The notes: generated by a model not told the origin, from the letters alone. A DNA stretch of 64,000 nt from Muricea muricata (GCA_963855995.1 OY979724.1:13763032-13827031), one strand, 5' to 3'; shown: positions 37,410 through 49,154, counted from the first letter of the stretch. Program-made: numbers and translations.

Positions 37410-37547
37410 AACTGGATGGCAGTTGGGGTGGTGGTGGTCGTGCATGCGGGTTTATTAGCTGTGGGTGTCTGTGCAATGGTGAGGAAAGTGAGGGTAATGA
37501 ATGGAATGCAGGAGCTTGGGACTGAGGAAGACACAGGCAGTTTGTAG
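37410..37547 (+). pseudogene. Terminal exon of a single-pass membrane protein, orphan
   Basis: After a good acceptor (TTTAATTTCCAG) an open 45-codon frame reads NWMAVGVVVVVHAG, then LLAVGVCAMVRKVRV and ...QELGTEED to TAG. It has one hydrophobic helix, a basic stop-transfer stretch (RKVR) and an acidic tail, like a type-I membrane protein C-terminus. I found no upstream exon, so it may be an orphan duplicate or a real last exon of an unseen gene. Two decayed copies lie in the palindrome arms (3,212-3,367 and 20,982-21,134). Confidence 0.4.
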
Positions 37548-38292
37548 GATCAGTGGGGGGGGGGAGAGGAAAATTAACGTCTGATGAAGATTTCAAGGAG
37601 TGAACGTTTGATGATTTTTTAAAAAAATATCATTTGTAAAGACTTCTGGAGCACACAACTGGCCAATGGCCATTTAGTATGTTCAGTAGTTTTTTGTAAA
37701 TTATTACTCATTACTTGAACTATTAATTCAAATCATGAATTTTACTTCTTGAAATCTTTATCAAACAACAATTCTGTAAGAATCAATCCCACTCTTCTCA
37801 TTTTACAATCAAAATCTTTGCAATAGTGATTTATATGCAGTTAAATGCAATTTAACTAAGTTAACAACAAAGAGTGAAGTAATGGTGCGGCAGTAATTAT
37901 GGTCAGTGATATTTAACACACTAGCATGCGTAATGCGTGTGACAAACGTAAAGCAGCGGTTGTCAATGTTTTGAGCGTGCGTGAACAAATAGGCATGCGT
38001 TGTTTGGAAATATTTCGAGGCCAAGGTTATCAAAGCAGAAAGGTGGTTTCTTTTTGGTTTGTTTTTTTTTTATCCACTGACCCAGTCAGCCATTAACTGA
38101 CCTGGTCAGTGTGACGGGGGGGGGGGGGCTTGGGCCTGGTGTGGGGGCTCATGGCTAGGTTGGGGGGAACTGCAAGCCATGAGAGTGGTATGTTTATCTG
38201 GGGGCTGGCTTTGGAAGTGGAAGCCCCCGGATGACCCAGGCACCCATTACCCACAAGTGATGCAGTTGTTAATATCAAAACGTCCAGTTGAA

Positions 38293-38608
38293 AGGGATTC
38301 ACAGCAGTTAAATCATCAAAAAAGCCCAAAAACCTGTTATTTGTGATACAATTCCTGATGTTTTTGCCCCGGTTGACGACACCATCTTGAGTCTATCATA
38401 CATGCAATGCCAGTTATGTGTTGGCAATCTAACCTATTATATCGATGCCTTGTACAGAGGGGGAACTTATATACAGGGCGATTGTTACAATAAAGTTGGT
38501 GGCTTCGCCAGTACTTGCTCATTCAACATCCACTCCTCAAAACAGTGGCTATATCAGACATTAAAATTTGATGAACAAGAACAGGTCAGTGGCACATTTC
38601 CCTATTAG
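38293..38608 (+). other. Unassigned open frame
   Basis: An open frame reads IPDVFAPVDDTILSLS, then CQLCVGNLTYYIDALY and GGTYIQGDCYNKVGG, ending near a possible donor at about 38,585. Composition is protein-like (Cys, Tyr and Gly spread evenly), but no family was recognised. It has no convincing start codon or acceptor and lies beside a fold-back element. It could be a transposon-protein remnant. Upstream, 37,620-38,290 shows only a G-run near 38,110 and no gene. Confidence 0.25.
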
Positions 38609-38630
38609 ACAATTGAATCCGGACAATCAA

Positions 38631-38925
38631 TTAGCACAGCTGGAAAGAGCATTCTACATTTCAAACAATTGGGAAGTTTAGTTGCAAAATATTGTAAAAT
38701 GTGGAAAATATAGTCCTGTAAAGTTTGCGAATTTCATATACTTCTGTATTATGCACAGAAAAGCGTTACCACTATGTGGAAATGTGGTAACGCTTTTTCC
38801 TGCGTAATATAAAAGTACACAAAATTCGCAAACTTTACATTGCTATATTTTCGATATTTTTCAATATTTTGCAACCAAACTTCACAATTTCACTAAATTT
38901 AGGAAGCTCTTTCCAACTGTGCTAA
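38631..38925. mobile_element. Fold-back MITE, TTAGCACAGCTGGAAAGAGC ends
   Basis: The terminal repeats TTAGCACAGCTGGAAAGAGC and their complement (one change) continue inward. AAAGTTTGCGAATTT pairs with AAATTCGCAAACTTT, and AAAAGCGTTACCAC pairs with GTGGTAACGCTTTT at the centre. Almost the whole 295 bp can fold as one hairpin. Confidence 0.85.
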
Positions 38926-39049
38926 AATTGTTTTCAAATTTAAACGTTTGTCTGATTGGGGAATGGCCCTTTGGACAAGTGAAAGCTCTGATTGGCCATA
39001 AGCTAAGTGCATGGTTCACAGACAATTGGTGCTTTTCATGTGACATGAA

Positions 39050-39152
39050 CATCATTGTAGACCTGCTGGTGGGCAATTGCAGGGGCCCCATTGATACCAG
39101 TGTTGTTACACTTAAGGGGCTACCCTGTTGAAATAAAATTCTATCTATCTAT
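39050..39152 (+). mobile_element. LINE-like 3' end fragment
   Basis: GCAGGGGCCCCATTGATACC is followed by GGGGCTACCCTGTTGAAATAA and a TCTA repeat tail (TCTATCTATCTATA). A 3' end closing in short tandem repeats is typical of CR1/L2-like non-LTR retrotransposons. No coding part remains. Confidence 0.5.
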
Positions 39153-39937
39153 AATTTGAACTACCGAAGCTTGTCAGAGTAAATAATGTATGGATTTCTT
39201 TTTTACCACCAGCAAAGGACTATGTGAAAGCCACCAATAGAAATATATATGTACTAAATATGTACTAACAAATAGAAAAATAAAGATAGAAATTTGAAAG
39301 TTGCTGTCTCAAATAATAACTAGAACAACGTTTAATTATAGTTGACTTTTCTTCAAAAAACAAAATTATCCCTACAATTAATTGTCCTGACCCAAACAGC
39401 TTCGATATTGCAGAGCTGGTGGGAGAAATATACAAATTCAAATAAAAGGTAAGACGACATTCATTTATATTTACCTGCTAACAGTTTTCCTCCAAAAGGC
39501 AGCGTCGATGAAATAACACCAGTTAAGGTCCAGCTTAGCCTTTAAACAACCATAAAAAAGCCAATCACCGAAATAAAAAAACACAAAAGTTATTTAGAAG
39601 TGAACTGCAGAGCGACCATACACCCGATTGGCACGTTTGACGTCGACTGGCAGCCGGAAATTTTGTCCCCGATTGCTCGGCTGCCTTGCTTCCCCCTCTC
39701 TCCCCCCTTCCCTCACCCCCTCCCCTCCCCCGAAAAACCTGATCGCAAGTTAGGGGAGAGGTAACCCCCCTAACGTTGTACCTAACCTGAATGAATGAAT
39801 GTACACAGATTGTATCAGATAATAACATGTTGTATACTATAGAAGATTACTACATGTATAATCATAGGTATAATCCAGCATTTACTTAATACAGCTACAA
39901 GTTGTTGTGTTGGGTATATTTCAAGCATTGTTTCAAA
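39153..39937. promoter_or_regulatory. Upstream region of MBOAT7
   Basis: Gene-free stretch before the MBOAT7 start. It includes a pyrimidine- and C-rich block on the plus strand (39,680-39,745) and GACGTCGACTGGC near 39,640. No TATA box stands out. The transcription start cannot be placed from sequence. Confidence 0.35.
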
Positions 39938-42472
39938 ATGTCTCGAGAAGATCTGGTGTACCTGTTGCTATTGGTTGCTTCTATACCTTATGGCCATCTT
40001 GTCAAGATCTCTGGTTCACCTGCCAGAAAGCAATTCCTTGCATTAATTGCGGGTCTACTCATGATTGTGTCCACTGCGGGTCTGGCCGGAATCCCACATT
40101 CATTTTGTACGATTCTGGGTACTTTTTTAATTCTCAAAATCCTTGGTCCTAGGTATGTATCAATATATATGTAGCAAATTTTTACAAATTTTGAAAAATC
40201 ATTTTAAAATTGTGTTCCTATGAGAATAAGAAACAAGCTAGGATTGTCAGGTGAGATTTCTGAAATGCCACTTCATACTGGTTTGGTAGGACCCAGAAAA
40301 ATTGGGATAAAATATTTGAATGTAGGAATTATGTATGCTTCATTAGGTATTATCTGACCTACCAGCCTGCTTGGTATATGTTACTATATTTGACCATAAT
40401 ACATACTTTGTACATATAGGTAAAAAAGGGAATATGTCCAAACTACACATGGAGAAAATTTTGCCTGCTACAGCTCGACACATTGTGTAGTTTGGATGCA
40501 TGACTTAATAATTAGTGAGAGTGAACAAATGACATTATGGACTTTGCATACAACGTAATATGAATTGTCATGAATACAGAAATTGTTTGTCTCACTTGGG
40601 TGAACATCCTGCCAGACACTGACCTAACCCTAAATGTACTTTGAACTCTTTGTCAACATGCTTATCTTCCTTTCACTCTTATCTTCTTTAATGCTTATCT
40701 AAACACATGTGTTTTAAAGTAAGCCCCATGTGCTTGATTCTGATAATCCTTAGAAAATGTTGAATAATTCATCTTAATTTCAAATCCCTGGTATTCATTT
40801 TATATTTAGATATGGCCCATGGTCAGCATTTGTTTATGTATTTGGTTATTTGCTTTTCTTTCGAACATGTCATTGGTTTGGTCTGCGTAAGCCACCGGCA
40901 CATTCAAATGCGGTGCAACTGTTAGTTACATTAAGGGTAAGTTCACACGCCAGCATCCCATAGGTGTCAACATAACAAGTTGTATCAATTCCCAACCTTT
41001 ATTAGCTCTAAACATACATCATATTTTTGAATTTTAGATGTGTACCATTGCTTTTGAAGGTTTTCAGCTCAACTGTGAGAAGCGTGCAGCCAAACTAGAA
41101 GATATCACCAATACATCACAACTTCAAATATCACTTTATGATATATTCAGTTATGGTTACTGTTACTGTGGGCTTATGACTGGCCCTTACTATAGGTTCA
41201 CAACATATGTTGATATGTTGCACCAAAAAATACCAATTCCATCCTTTGATGTTGGACTACAAAGACTTAAATATCTGCCTTTCCTAGCCGCAGTATATTT
41301 ACCACTAAATATGTACTTTCCTATAAATCACATTACAAGCTCAGAGTTTATAAATCACGAATGGGGTGTTATATATCGTGTTGCATATATGGTACCTTTA
41401 TTCACATGGTTTCGTTGGAGGTTCTATATTGGATGGCTGTTGGCAGAGAGCAGTTGTATTTCGTTAGCCTTGGGTGCGTATCCAGAAGAATGCAGGTCTC
41501 AACCTGGACAAGGACCAACTGTTGAACCAAATGAAAATGAATCAAAGATGGAAAATCAAAAATATGAGTATGATGCTTAGTGCACAAAGCGCACATCCCC
41601 CAATTCACCCACAAGCTAATCTGGCAAGGCTTTAGTTCTCGTTGTACATACATGTAGCATTGAGTAATCAAAACACCTTAAACAGATTCAGTTCCATCCA
41701 CAGGATAATCGGTGCATGACCCAAGACCGACCCTAGCCTGCAATGATGAGTTTAGCATAACTTAATTATGGTACCTATCAGTCTGTGACCCATGTTTCCC
41801 AGATGGTGCCCATCTTACACAATTGTTTTGTTTCCTTAGTTTTGAGACAATCCACAATATCAAAATATGGGACGTAGAGTTTGCACCAACCTTGCACAAA
41901 ACAACAAAGACATGGAACATGACAGTCCAATGGTGGCTCGTTAAATACTTCTACACGAAATTTCCATCGAAAAAATACAGGTAAATGCCTTTTACTCATG
42001 CTGTTTATCAAAGCTTATTGTCTTTTAAACACAGATGTTCTCGAACTCAGAGACTTATTCGGTACTGGTACCTAGAAAAGCTGAACTTTGCTTATTTTTT
42101 AGAATGTGGGCAACATTCTTCTTCAGTGCATTCTGGCATGGAGTACTACCTGGCTATTACCTCACATTTATGAGTGTTCCCATGGTCATAGCTGCTCAAT
42201 CTTTGATGGAGAATTTAATCCAACCCTCTCCAAAATGGAAAACAGTTTATGATTGGATAAATTGGTTTATGCTTTATCGCTCCTTTGAATATCTAAGTGT
42301 GGCATTCATCTTATTGGACATTGAAGCAATTATAAAAACGTGGATACTAATGTGCTTTTATAATCATATTTTGATTATTTTCTGCATAGTTTTGCCATTA
42401 GTTTTAACAAGAAGTTCATCAGCTGAACACAAGTCTAAGACAATGTCAGAAAATAGTAAAAAAGACTCTTAA
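39938..42472 (+). CDS. MBOAT7: Lysophosphatidylinositol acyltransferase (MBOAT7/LPIAT1 ortholog)
   Basis: Five coding exons: 39,938-40,152, 40,810-40,936, 41,038-41,567, 41,840-41,980, 42,103-42,472, with GT-AG introns and all phases consistent. The 460-aa product is close to human MBOAT7 (472). Multipass membrane O-acyltransferase that transfers polyunsaturated acyl chains, mainly arachidonoyl in animals, to lysophosphatidylinositol at endomembranes. Diagnostic stretches: start MSREDLVYLL, NAVQLLVTLR, YCYCGLMTGPYYRF, KYDFETIHNI across the exon 3-4 junction, WNMTVQWWL with the conserved Asn (residue 317), and FFSAFWHGVLPGYY with the catalytic His (residue 350). The start ATG aligns with the human start. 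The 3' end faces the KCTD gene, with about 570 bp between stops. Confidence 0.95.
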
Positions 42473-42556
42473 AGTAGAACAGAAACTAAAGTGTTTGTGT
42501 TCATGTTATGTTATTTGGGCTGATTAAAACTTTTAAGATTTTAGACTTTATTGTGA

Positions 42557-42562
42557 AATAAA
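42557..42562 (+). terminator. Candidate poly(A) signal of MBOAT7
   Basis: AATAAA 85 bp after the stop codon, in an A+T-rich 3' region. No other hexamer lies closer. Confidence 0.6.
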
Positions 42563-43044
42563 ATTGTAATGTTAAACGACTATCTATATTTTACACAGTA
42601 CTTGATAGTCAGTCACTATATTTTTATAGAAGGGTTAATCTGAACAAGCGAGCAAGCCACGTTTATTTTTAGCCATAGGGAAATCTTCCTGTATAGATGA
42701 CCGTCTTGCTTGTAACAGATATCCTTCTCTGATGTGTCTACCGGTACTATGAACGTTTAACAATATTCAACCTTTAACATTACATTGATGATTGAAGTTT
42801 GCAAGTTGATATCTTTAAATTAAAGGCATTTTCGAGACAATTGTTAATGATTTAGTGCCTTCTTACAGCTGGATGCTGTGTTCCCAGAATGATATAAAAC
42901 TTGTTTTTTACATCATTCTGACTGTTTAGCTACAGACCTGTACAATACAAATTATTCCTGTTAAGCTGACCAGCAGCAAAATTACATGAGAAAAGGCATC
43001 ATTACACCAGCTTAATGTTGGCAGACTTGTCAGCATACAATACA

Positions 43045-44557
43045 TTACATTCTTGAACCTCGTTCTTGCAGAGCCTACAGTGGGGAAAAAACATGTTAAA
43101 CCAAAACAGTAAAAAAAACAAAGAATTGTGAACTGATTTCAGATGACAACACTGTATAATAACCAGCCTGTTTCCCCTCTACTGTTTCCCCCTCTAATTA
43201 CATAAAATAAGGCCAGTAAACTGATAATCTCAATATAATTTGCCTGGTTTACCCAAACTGAAAATTTCTCGGAAGAATGAACAGCTCTTTACCTTCGCTC
43301 TCTCACTTTGTGCTGAGGCTCCCTGTTCCTCGGAGTCTGTGATATCCCTCGATACAACACAGAGAAACTCAGCCTGATCCTCAGCCCCATATTGATAATT
43401 ACTACCAACACTAATTAACTGTTCAAATCTCCAACCATCAGGTAACGATGAGACCATCTGTGTTAGTTCATCTTCGTGATATTGAATAACTCTGTATACA
43501 TGCTTTGTCGACGTCTTCTGAATGTAAAACAAAAATTTTGAAAAATGTTGAGGCAGTAAATAGAGAAGGGCTCTGCGGTCAACGGCTATGTCTACACAGT
43601 ACCCAACATATTTGGGACTCACCAAAATGCATCTTTTATACACACTATTGTACAAAAAACTCAGAAAGTCTCGAATTAATCCAATTCTAAGGTTAAAATT
43701 CTTGTGTAAATGGAAGGCCAAAACTGGTTCAAACTTGTTTGGCATCATGTAAATATGGCCCTGAGGTGTTTGGGTGCTTGCCAGCTGGGGGAAAGGGAGT
43801 TCTTACCTGATTCTTTTGATGATGGTGTTTAATTCTATCTTTTAATAACTGAATAAGTGCTGCAATATTATAAAATTCTGCTTCTTCTAAAACACCTACA
43901 AATAAACACAATGAACAATGATATATTTCAAGTAAATATGTACTTAGACAAAAAAAACCAGTCATTAATAATCAGCATAGAAAACAATTGGATTCCAATC
44001 ACTGGTTTGTGATTGGACAATGCTATTCTAACACTTGTACTATATTTAGCCATGATGAAATAGAATAGGACTTAGTTTAATAACGACTGAAATGCTTTAT
44101 GTGGTAATACTACTTTGAGCTCCAGCTTGTACTTCAAGTACTCCTGTTCAAAGTATGTATTTATAAAGCTATTCAAGATAACAGGTGTTACAAGAAATGG
44201 CAGTACCTTCATCTGATAGTCCTGCATCTATGATCAATTTACCATGCCTAAGATAATTTAAAATTGGTCCAAAATATTTCGGGTCTCTATCAATCATATA
44301 TGCACCTTGTTCATCCTGAAGAACGAAGAAAACACATTTCTAATTGCATTAAAATTGCAACATTGAGACATTGCAACATATTCTACACTCACTTTATCCG
44401 TCGGTAACTCAGGATCCTCCATGATGAGCCGTGCTAGGAATGACTTTGGATCTCTAGATAGTGTCGTCTTTGTAGTCAAGAAATGTGTGCCTCCTACATT
44501 TAGTTTGATCCAACTTTTCGAGCAAATCTTGCCTTCTTCTTGATTTGAAGCCGCCAT
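43045..44557 (-). CDS. KCTD5: BTB/POZ domain protein, KCTD2/5/17 ortholog
   Basis: Five exons, minus strand in transcript order: 44,393-44,557, 44,207-44,315, 43,807-43,895, 43,293-43,517, 43,045-43,074; 205 aa. The BTB/T1 domain begins at about residue 16 ([11 protein letters not shown]) and runs through [31 protein letters not shown] and [13 protein letters not shown] to about residue 110. The family C-terminal domain follows ([44 protein letters not shown]). The last exon encodes only ALQERGSRM and the stop, identical in type to vertebrate KCTD2/5/17 tails. These proteins form pentamers and act as substrate adaptors for cullin-3 ubiquitin ligases; KCTD5 also modulates G-beta-gamma signalling. 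A single pre-duplication member is likely. It diverges from the SOCS gene. Confidence 0.95.
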
Positions 44558-45549
44558 ATTTGGGGTTTACCCGCAAGAAGACGCTACACCCGAACGCCGC
44601 CCGTGTATTCTAGGTACAGATGGTACAGACCTCATGCAACAGCACTGTGCAACAGTAACAGTAACAAAACTGGATTATTGTGTGCAGATAATCTTCATGA
44701 GAGCCACAAATCAATGTTGCTGTAAGAGTGTTCAATCTTAAAATTATTGTACCAAAAAAAATGATTGGGATTATCACGGTTAGGGTGGGGTTTTGGCCAG
44801 TGTTCATTTTATATGCATGAAATGACAATTCCAATAGTATTGGAATTATCAAATGTTGTACCCAATAATTTCATGCCCCCCCCCAGCCCTGCGGTCGGCC
44901 TCTCAAACTCGCCACACTCCACTCGTGAATCCTATGACGAGCAACCGACATCGATATCTGCTTAAATATTGATAAATAATTTGAATATACGTGCTATTCC
45001 CGTGGGAGTTATGAATAACAATTCTTACATTTTTTCAGAAATTCTACTCAAACTCTTGCTTTATTTGACTAATGAAATTTTGTTTAACAACGATATGAAT
45101 GGCCGGATAATAGGTTAACTTTACCAAGCTTCGTTTTCACTATCAAATTCTCAGTGTGATCACATATATTCGATACAATTACAAGGAATTAATTTATCTT
45201 TTATCTTAATTCAACGTGGTCAACCACTTCCGCTGTCCGCTCCCTATTGACGTGAATTGGATAGAAAAATGTGGCCAATGTTCAATAAAGGAAGAATTTA
45301 TGCTGACTCACTCGTATTTTGCGAGAAAGCAACAAGCGTGCTGACATAGATTTCGTATTTCACGTGACATCAAACAATTGCTGTAGAGATTAAGTACTTG
45401 GAATCAGTCGCAATTTCTGGGAAGTCGGATTACGGGGAAAATTTGTGCAGTTTCAGTTGCGGTTATAGAGAAAGACTTTTCTCGGGAAACAATTAGTTTT
45501 AGTCTCATGCTGTAGAAGAAAAGATCTGAAAATACGCTCCACGAAGAAA
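44558..45549. promoter_or_regulatory. Shared upstream region of KCTD5-like and SOCS genes
   Basis: The two genes start 992 bp apart on opposite strands, so their promoters must share this interval. It holds a C-run near 44,877, one TTCCCGTGGGA word near 45,000 related to the palindromic ATTCCCATGGGAAT word seen in the arms, and STAT-like sites close to the SOCS start. No coding sequence. Confidence 0.5.
45415..45423 (+). promoter_or_regulatory. Candidate STAT (GAS) site
   Basis: TTCTGGGAA fits the STAT consensus TTCN3GAA exactly and lies 127 bp before the SOCS start codon. A second site, TTCTCGGGAA (45,479-45,488), fits the TTCN4GAA variant. In vertebrates CISH and SOCS1-3 are feedback targets of STATs through such sites. 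Function here is inferred. Confidence 0.5.
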
Positions 45550-48478
45550 ATGGTTTGTCAAGATATTTCGCCGCCCGCTTTGAATCGTAACAGCAGCAGA
45601 CGTATAGAATATACAGGTATAAAACACATGTCCCTTTATTCTTCTATATTATCTACCATAATAAGGCTGACTTCGCTCAAATAGACATCTCGACATATAA
45701 CTCGCCAAAAATATTATATGGTACATACAATTGGTGCAACAATTTCTAAACTGAAGTAATTGGTAAATTTATGAAAGCACATTAGCCACAGACTAAACAG
45801 GTCAGCGTAAATATTACAGGTCAGCCTTACGAAGTTTCATAATATAATGGCGAGGAGCGAGCCATAAGAGCTTCTGTAAGGGAAGCAAATTATAGAATAA
45901 CTTAATTTGATATGATTACATAATATTACAGCTTAAAATCTTAATAATCTTTTGTCAGCTCCATATTTCACTCGGAGACATATATTATTTTATATAGATT
46001 TATAAACGTATTTAATGAACAGACGTGTATATTTTGAAGTGCTTTACCAAAATGTCCTGTGATAGGAAGTAAAGAAATGTTTATTCCCGCTGAAGGCCTT
46101 GAAAGAAATCTTTCATAAATTTCGTCAAATAAAAGGTTCTTTTTTCAAGACGTAAGACGTTTTCGTACCGACAAAAATGTGAAACACGAAACCTATTTTT
46201 ATTGAAGCACGAAACCTATTTTTAATTTTTAATTTTCGCTCTGGGGCTTGTTTCAATTTGCTCTTTTCTCATTTAAAACGTTTGTGGTTTGAAAACACTA
46301 CAGTTTTGAGAGTTATCTCGTATTCAAGAAAATTCTTAGTATTTCTGCAACGTAGCACGAGCTTGGACTAAATTGGTCGACCACACGCTGATCTGTGTAA
46401 TATGCGGTTCCGCACGCCTCTGTGCTTCTGGGAAAACCCCCAACGAAGAGCATCTATCAGTGTCATCAGAATTTATTCTGACTTAACACGAAGAGAAATA
46501 AAAATCATTCTGATATAAGAATGCTGGGGCAAATATAAGTTTCATTGTAATTTCTGATCTACAGTATTCTACATACACGTGATGATGTTCAATCATTGAA
46601 TTTCGTCAGCAGAAATGAAAGGAAGACGAAAAACTGCATGACGCATTGTTTATTGTTGTGCTTTCAATTTTTAAACTTGACCTTCTGCTTGCAAAGTACA
46701 TTCCAGAGACATTCCTAAGACTGAACATTGAGAATAGGAAACTCTCAGAAATATCATGTTTTAATTTTCTGGGAATTAACACAATCATCAGATATATTCG
46801 CAATCCATATCTGATTACAGCATTTCCTGAGCAGGAAGATGACGTAAGACAAATACATTTCCTCTATTGCTATCCACATCATACCGATAATAATCAATCG
46901 AAGACTTCGCTTTAGACGTAGTCTTAAATACGGAAAAATGCAATTAATCTAAAGCTGAAGCGCAGACAGTTAAAGACTCTTTATAAAAATCTATGGGTCA
47001 CAGAGCTGTCATGACGACAAGCGCAAATTACCAAGAATCATAAGAATTACTTTCAATTTGCGTGCATGAACCAAAAAGAATTCAAGGAAATGTAGTCTTA
47101 TAACAGTTGGTATTTTGTCATTATGCTCAGTTTACCGTTAAACGCATGAGAGGTCGCAACTACATCACGTTTAATACAGTCCAGCATCACGAGACACAGC
47201 TCCTGCTGCGTTCGAAACAGCACTGGTATTTGTAAGATGGTTTTTAGTACGTCGAAACACTTATGCTTAGAGCCACTACGACTGCCGGACAATATAGCGT
47301 GTTTTTCACAAGATGATGGAGGCAAGTTTAAATGCTAGTTATTTACGATGTGTGTTCATGGATGGCAATAAATCTTTAAATTACGTCATATGGAACTGGA
47401 ACATTCGTTGCATGGCCGAATATCAGATTGTCTATACAATATCTGGTTTTCATTTATCATTGCTGTCGTGAATAGATACAAACTAATGTAAAAGATTATC
47501 AAACACAGATCTACAGTTACTGTAATGACTGATTTGAATACAACTCACAAAACATACGATAGATCTAGACTCTATAGCATCGTCAAAAATGACTCCGCCA
47601 CGACTGTAACGACTTTAAATGGAAACCAGACATGAAAGTGTAGACTGTTGCTCAACAAAGACATCTCTCAGTAGCTTTCTCTTTCTCTTTCGAAAGCAAA
47701 ATAAAGAAATACCGAACAAATGACTTGCCTCTAAAGTGGCAAATGAGAAATAAAACGAAATGGCGGGATCGCGTCCACCAAACAATTATAGTTTGTTTTT
47801 TGTGGTTCAACACCAGTAAACTAGAAGAGAAGATATTTCAACGTATAGTAATATTATACTCGAATATTATGACTCAAAAATGTTCTTTTATCTTTAGGTG
47901 GGAAAAGGAAGGATTCAAAGAATTTCGTGTACTATTCTCGGCTACCTAGCCATGAATGCATCAGTGCAATGTTTCAAGTATCAATGGAAAGGCTGGAAAC
48001 CACGGGCTGGTATTGGGGACGCATTGATATGAGTGAAGCAATGTCAGTTCTAGAACATGCTGATGTTGGAACGTTTTTATTACGAGACAGTTCTGACTCG
48101 AGATATTATTTCTCACTTTCTGTGAGACTTCAGAGCAACATCCTAAACATTCGAGTGTTATTTTCCCAAGGAAAATTCATGTTTGACTGCTTCGAAACGA
48201 AGATGAATGAGGTACCAAAGTTCGACTGCGTCGTGAAATTGATCGTCTACTATGTATCGATCACTCAAGACAAGCGAGAAAAGCGAAAAGTAATGGCAAA
48301 ATCCGATGGGGGAGAGTCTGAAATAAGACTTAAGAAACCACTGTTTAATAAAGTCCCAACATTACAACATCTGTGTCGTCGGCTAGTGAACAGGACGTTT
48401 ACGAAAGAGGAACAATCACAATTTTCATTACCAAACCCATTAGAGAAATATATGAGGAACTATCCGTACTCAATATAA
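45550..48478 (+). CDS. SOCS: Suppressor of cytokine signalling, CISH/SOCS1-3 class
   Basis: Two coding exons, 45,550-45,616 and 47,898-48,478, joined in frame (codon split G/GT); 215 aa. The first exon encodes 22 residues starting MVCQDISPPAL. The SH2 domain spans about residues 59-150: GWYWGRIDMSEA, then GTFLLRDSSDSRYYFSLSVR with the phosphotyrosine-binding Arg85, then VPKFDCVVKLIVYYV. The SOCS box is about 177-215: TLQHLCRRLVNR with the elongin-binding Leu-Cys, then LPNPL resembling a Cul5-type LPxP motif. These proteins bind phosphotyrosines of receptors or JAKs and recruit an elongin-cullin-5 ubiquitin ligase. The RDSSDSRYYFSLSVR and PKFDCVVKL words look closest to SOCS3, the rest to SOCS1/2. 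The 2.3-kb intron holds no gene I recognise. Confidence 0.92.
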
Positions 48479-48685
48479 TATATAAACTAACGTGATACCT
48501 TAACAAATTACCATGAACACTAAGTACAACAGCTCGCTTACTGTTAGAATACACTAGAGTACTGAAAATTAGTTGATTAGTAATCGTCAATAATTAGTAA
48601 TTTAATAAATTAGTAATCATATAGGATAACCGCTCTCAATCGGGAAAACACATGGTAATGAATCGGACATTTAAAGATATTTCTA

Positions 48686-48691
48686 AATAAA
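48686..48691 (+). terminator. Candidate poly(A) signal of SOCS
   Basis: AATAAA 208 bp after the stop. A second hexamer lies at 48,928-48,933, at the outer edge of the fold-back element between SOCS and CLEC16A. Confidence 0.45.
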
Positions 48692-49067
48692 CGAATTATA
48701 TGATCTATGTTAAATTATTATATATTCATATTTATTTGTGTAAATAGAGATTGTAAAATAAACACACAGAATAACTTGTATACCGACTGCTTCAATGCTA
48801 ATGCCCCGGTTTCGTCAACTCCCGCTCAACCACATTCTGTAGACACACTTATGTTGCAGTATTTTTCGGTACTGAAGTGTTCCGATAGTTCTTTGTATAA
48901 AAAACATTTTATGTGCGTTGTATGAATAATAAAACACAAAACTATTGATACTCCGTAAATTGTCAACATTTTTATTTTAAACGTTTCGACATGTAATACA
49001 AGTTATCTTCAGTAGAATAACTGTTAATTTTATTATTAATAAAAAAATGTAATTGAAAAATTAACAC

Positions 49068-49116
49068 TTATTCTACTGAAGATGACTTGTATTACATGTC
49101 GAAACGTTTAGAATAA
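49068..49116 (+). ncRNA. Hammerhead-like motif between SOCS and CLEC16A
   Basis: Stem I is a perfect 8-bp pairing (TTATTCTA with TAGAATAA). The CTGAAGA core is at 49,076-49,082, followed by one extra T, a GAC/GTC stem II, GAAA, minimal stem III (C-G, A-U) and U at the cleavage position. The left arm carries a mutated counterpart on the minus strand (about 48,975-49,020). The extra base before stem II recurs in all copies here. Confidence 0.5.
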
Positions 49117-49154
49117 AAATGTTGACAATTTACGGAGTGTCAATAGTTTTGTGT

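Larger units (their letters stand above)
34490..37620 (+). repeat. Diverged third copy of arm B 19,700-21,150
   Basis: Ordered blocks align in the orientation of arm B: 34,570-34,624 with about 19,765-19,810, 35,110-35,200 plus 35,739-35,860 with 19,855-20,000, 36,465-36,486 with 20,205-20,230, and 36,915-37,547 with 20,470-21,134. Different MITEs are inserted in each copy. Divergence is substantial, so this duplication is older than the palindrome. Confidence 0.75.

Noticed and set aside
39471..39590. Possible minus-strand exon reading KLDLNWCYFIDAAFW before a GTAAAT donor
   Set aside because: No acceptor or start codon in frame and no recognised family; probably chance.
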